Shown here: positions 5,004 through 6,277 of the stretch, in pieces
Layout: each line of letters begins with the position of its first letter
Numbering within the stretch: position 1 is the first letter of the stretch
DNA from: an uncultured delta proteobacterium
GTDB taxonomy: Bacteria; UBA10199; GCA-002796325; 1-14-0-20-49-13
Length of the DNA stretch: 6,277 bases
Assembly (NCBI GenBank): GCA_903868375.1
Contig: CAIPVD010000101.1
Span: forward strand, 1-6,277
Reading direction: 5' to 3'
Notes under the pieces: generated by a model
What the model saw: only the letters and a program-made list of their open reading frames with translations
What the model was told of the DNA's origin: nothing
Databases searched by the model: none
Made by a program: the position numbers and the translations under genes

Positions 5004-5824
5004 TATAGAGCCTCCTGAACTTGCTTGATGTCTGAATATTTAAAGACCGGCCCGCATTGGCAGACGTAAAGCCCGTTCATCTGGCAATGGCCGCACTTGC
5101 CGACGCCGCATTTCATTCTGCGCTCGAGCGACATTAGAATACGATTGTCCGGTATATCTTTCTTTTTGCATTCGATCAGCACGAACTTGTACATAATAGG
5201 TGGGCCTACAATAATTGCGTAGGTCTTCTTTGGGTTGATCTCGATCTTTGGGAAGAGGGTGGTGATGACGCCTGTGTTTCCCTTCCAGTCGCTATCGCCC
5301 TTATCGACCGTTTCGTGGAACTCGATCTGACCCTTCCATTCTTCAAGCTCTTTCGGCAGCAGCCTTTCGCCGGGATTCTTTGCGCCGAAGAGAACGGTTA
5401 TCTTGCCGTAATCCTTCTTGTGATCGATGAGATATTGGATGATCGACCTTGCTGGAAATAGTCCGATGCCGCCGGCAACTACTAGCACGTCGTGGCCTTT
5501 AAGTTCGTCGTAGGGGAAGTGCGTTCCAAATGGCCCGCGAATTCCTATCTCGTCACCTTCTTTTAAATTGTGGATCGCGGATGTAACGCTTCCAACTTTT
5601 CTGATTCCTAGCTCGAACTTTCCTTTAATGCGCGATGGCGAAGAACTGATCGAAATTGGTGCCTCGCCAACGCCGTAGATGGAAACTTCGACGAACTGGC
5701 CTGGCTTGTGGCCGAGTGGTTTGCCGCCATCAAGTTCTATCTCGAAGAACTTTTCGGTGGCGTTAAGCGTTGCAACTTTTTTGATCTTTGCCGGCTTTGG
5801 GAGGTACAGTGATTCGGTTGACAT
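5003..5824 (-). CDS. hydG: Hydrogenase FAD/NAD(P)-binding subunit (sulfhydrogenase gamma)
   Basis: The 273-aa protein is a ferredoxin-NAD(P)+ reductase-type subunit that passes electrons between the hydrogenase Fe-S chain and NAD(P)H. Order of parts: a beta-barrel FAD domain with PGQFVEV (41-47) and APISISSSP (55-63), then GxRGPFGTHFP (94-104); a nucleotide-binding domain with VVAGGIGLFPARS (115-127), LFGAKNPGERLL and IIVGPPIMYKF; and a C-terminal [2Fe-2S] motif C239-x4-C244-x2-C247-x7-C255, as in PyrK. Length fits the family. The ATG follows the hydB TAA by one base, with AAGGAGGG (5833-5840) 8 nt upstream; its stop overlaps hydD. The choice between NAD and NADP cannot be made by eye. The name follows the Pyrococcus hydBGDA genes and is unrelated to the [FeFe]-hydrogenase maturase HydG. 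PyrK is the main look-alike, but the operon excludes it. Confidence 0.94.
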   Translation of the reverse strand: MSTESLYLPKPAKIKKVATLNATEKFFEIELDGGKPLGHKPGQFVEVSIYGVGEAPISISSSPSRIKGKFELGIRKVGSVTSAIHNLKEGDEIGIRGPFGTHFPYDELKGHDVLVVAGGIGLFPARSIIQYLIDHKKDYGKITVLFGAKNPGERLLPKELEEWKGQIEFHETVDKGDSDWKGNTGVITTLFPKIEINPKKTYAIIVGPPIMYKFVLIECKKKDIPDNRILMSLERRMKCGVGKCGHCQMNGLYVCQCGPVFKYSDIKQVQEAL

Positions 5825-5825
5825 G

Positions 5826-6277
5826 TTATTTTCCCTCCTTGAGTTCGTTGATGACTTTTACTGGGTCGGTGATGTCCGGTAGGCAAACGCTGGAACAGCG
5901 GCCACAGCCGACGCATGCGATGTCGCCCACTTTATCCATCATGTAAGCATATTTTCTGAACAGTCTGTGACGGAAACGGTCCGCACGTTCTTCTCTGAAA
6001 TTTTCGCCGTGACCGACCATTGCGAAATCTTTAAGCAGGCAGCCGTCCCATAAACGGACGCGCTTGCCGCCTTTAAGATCCAGGTCGACATCTTCGCGAA
6101 CGTCGAAGCAATAGCAGGTGGGGCAGACCAGTTTGCAGGAACCGCATGAATAGCAGGTTTCCGCGCGCTGTTCCCATATCTTGTTTTCGTAGTTCTTCTT
6201 GAAAAGAGTGTAATACTCGTTGATGTTTGCTTTTACTTTTCTTTCTGGGCGGCAAAGCTTTGCAAGATTTTCGCGGA
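5826..6277 (-). CDS. hydB: Hydrogenase iron-sulfur subunit (sulfhydrogenase beta), C-terminal part; 5' end outside window
   Basis: The minus-strand frame is open from the right edge to the TAA at 5826-5828 and encodes the last 149 residues of a protein whose start lies beyond the window. Two ferredoxin-like cluster motifs are visible: C-x2-C-x2-C-x3-C-P-x-C-x-C (C41, C44, C47, C51, C54, C56 of the visible part, CYSCGSCKLVCPTCYC) and CVGCGRCSSVC (C121, C124, C127, C131) near the end. The stretch between them, with LWDGCLLKDFA and GHGENFREERADRFRHR, is typical of the sulfhydrogenase beta / anaerobic sulfite reductase A-type family. In Pyrococcus this subunit is about 367 aa, so well over half is missing here. 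It passes electrons between HydG and the rest of the complex. It heads the visible operon. The ATG codon at 6020 is internal, not the start, because the first cluster motif lies upstream of it. Confidence 0.92.
   Translation of the reverse strand, partial: RENLAKLCRPERKVKANINEYYTLFKKNYENKIWEQRAETCYSCGSCKLVCPTCYCFDVREDVDLDLKGGKRVRLWDGCLLKDFAMVGHGENFREERADRFRHRLFRKYAYMMDKVGDIACVGCGRCSSVCLPDITDPVKVINELKEGK

Noticed and set aside
6073..6255. Minus-strand 60-codon frame starting MPPRKKSKSK
   Set aside because: It overlaps the hydB frame that carries the ferredoxin cysteine motif; basic, low-complexity shadow.
1..6277. CRISPR array, tRNA, rRNA, insertion sequence or attachment site
   Set aside because: I saw no regularly spaced repeats, no cloverleaf-like sequence, no transposase frame and no terminal inverted repeats.

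Overview
The window reads as bacterial DNA: dense genes, Shine-Dalgarno sites (AAGGAGGG, AGGAGG, GAGGAGA), a TTGACA/TATACA promoter and a strong intrinsic terminator. Base composition is moderate. The content (a cytosolic group 3b-type [NiFe] hydrogenase, its maturation protease and an output-less response regulator) would suit an anaerobic or facultatively fermentative bacterium, for example a deltaproteobacterium-like or uncultured lineage. That placement is only a guess.

Layout from left to right. Plus strand: the last codons of a sensor histidine kinase (1-186) overlap a single-domain response regulator (158-547). Minus strand: a compact cluster transcribed leftward from about 1914 to 528. 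It holds a Cys-rich unknown gene whose reading frame appears broken near 1555, a small exported Cys protein (983-1426), and an M52 [NiFe]-hydrogenase maturation protease (528-986). The protease and the response regulator converge and overlap by 20 bp. Plus strand again: a small cupin (1987-2292), then a promoter and strong ribosome binding site driving a 174-aa protein built from two near-equal helical repeats (2354-2878). A bidirectional hairpin terminator (2884-2915) separates this from the minus-strand hydrogenase operon.

The hydrogenase operon is transcribed right to left as hydB (partial, cut by the window end), hydG, hydD, hydA. This is the order known for the Pyrococcus sulfhydrogenase, an NAD(P)-linked group 3b enzyme. 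Its genes abut or overlap by 1-4 bp. HydA carries the [NiFe] site, HydD the Fe-S relay, HydG the FAD/NAD(P) site plus a [2Fe-2S] motif, and HydB ferredoxin-type clusters. HydA ends with a short peptide after DPCxxCxxH, the substrate type cleaved by the protease encoded in the leftward cluster, so the two halves of the window are functionally linked.

Points worth a second look: an Asp in place of a Cys in the proximal cluster motif of HydD; the apparent frameshift in the Cys-rich gene, whose second frame ends directly against the next start codon; the unknown two-repeat protein with its own strong promoter; and a cupin lacking two of the usual metal-binding histidines.
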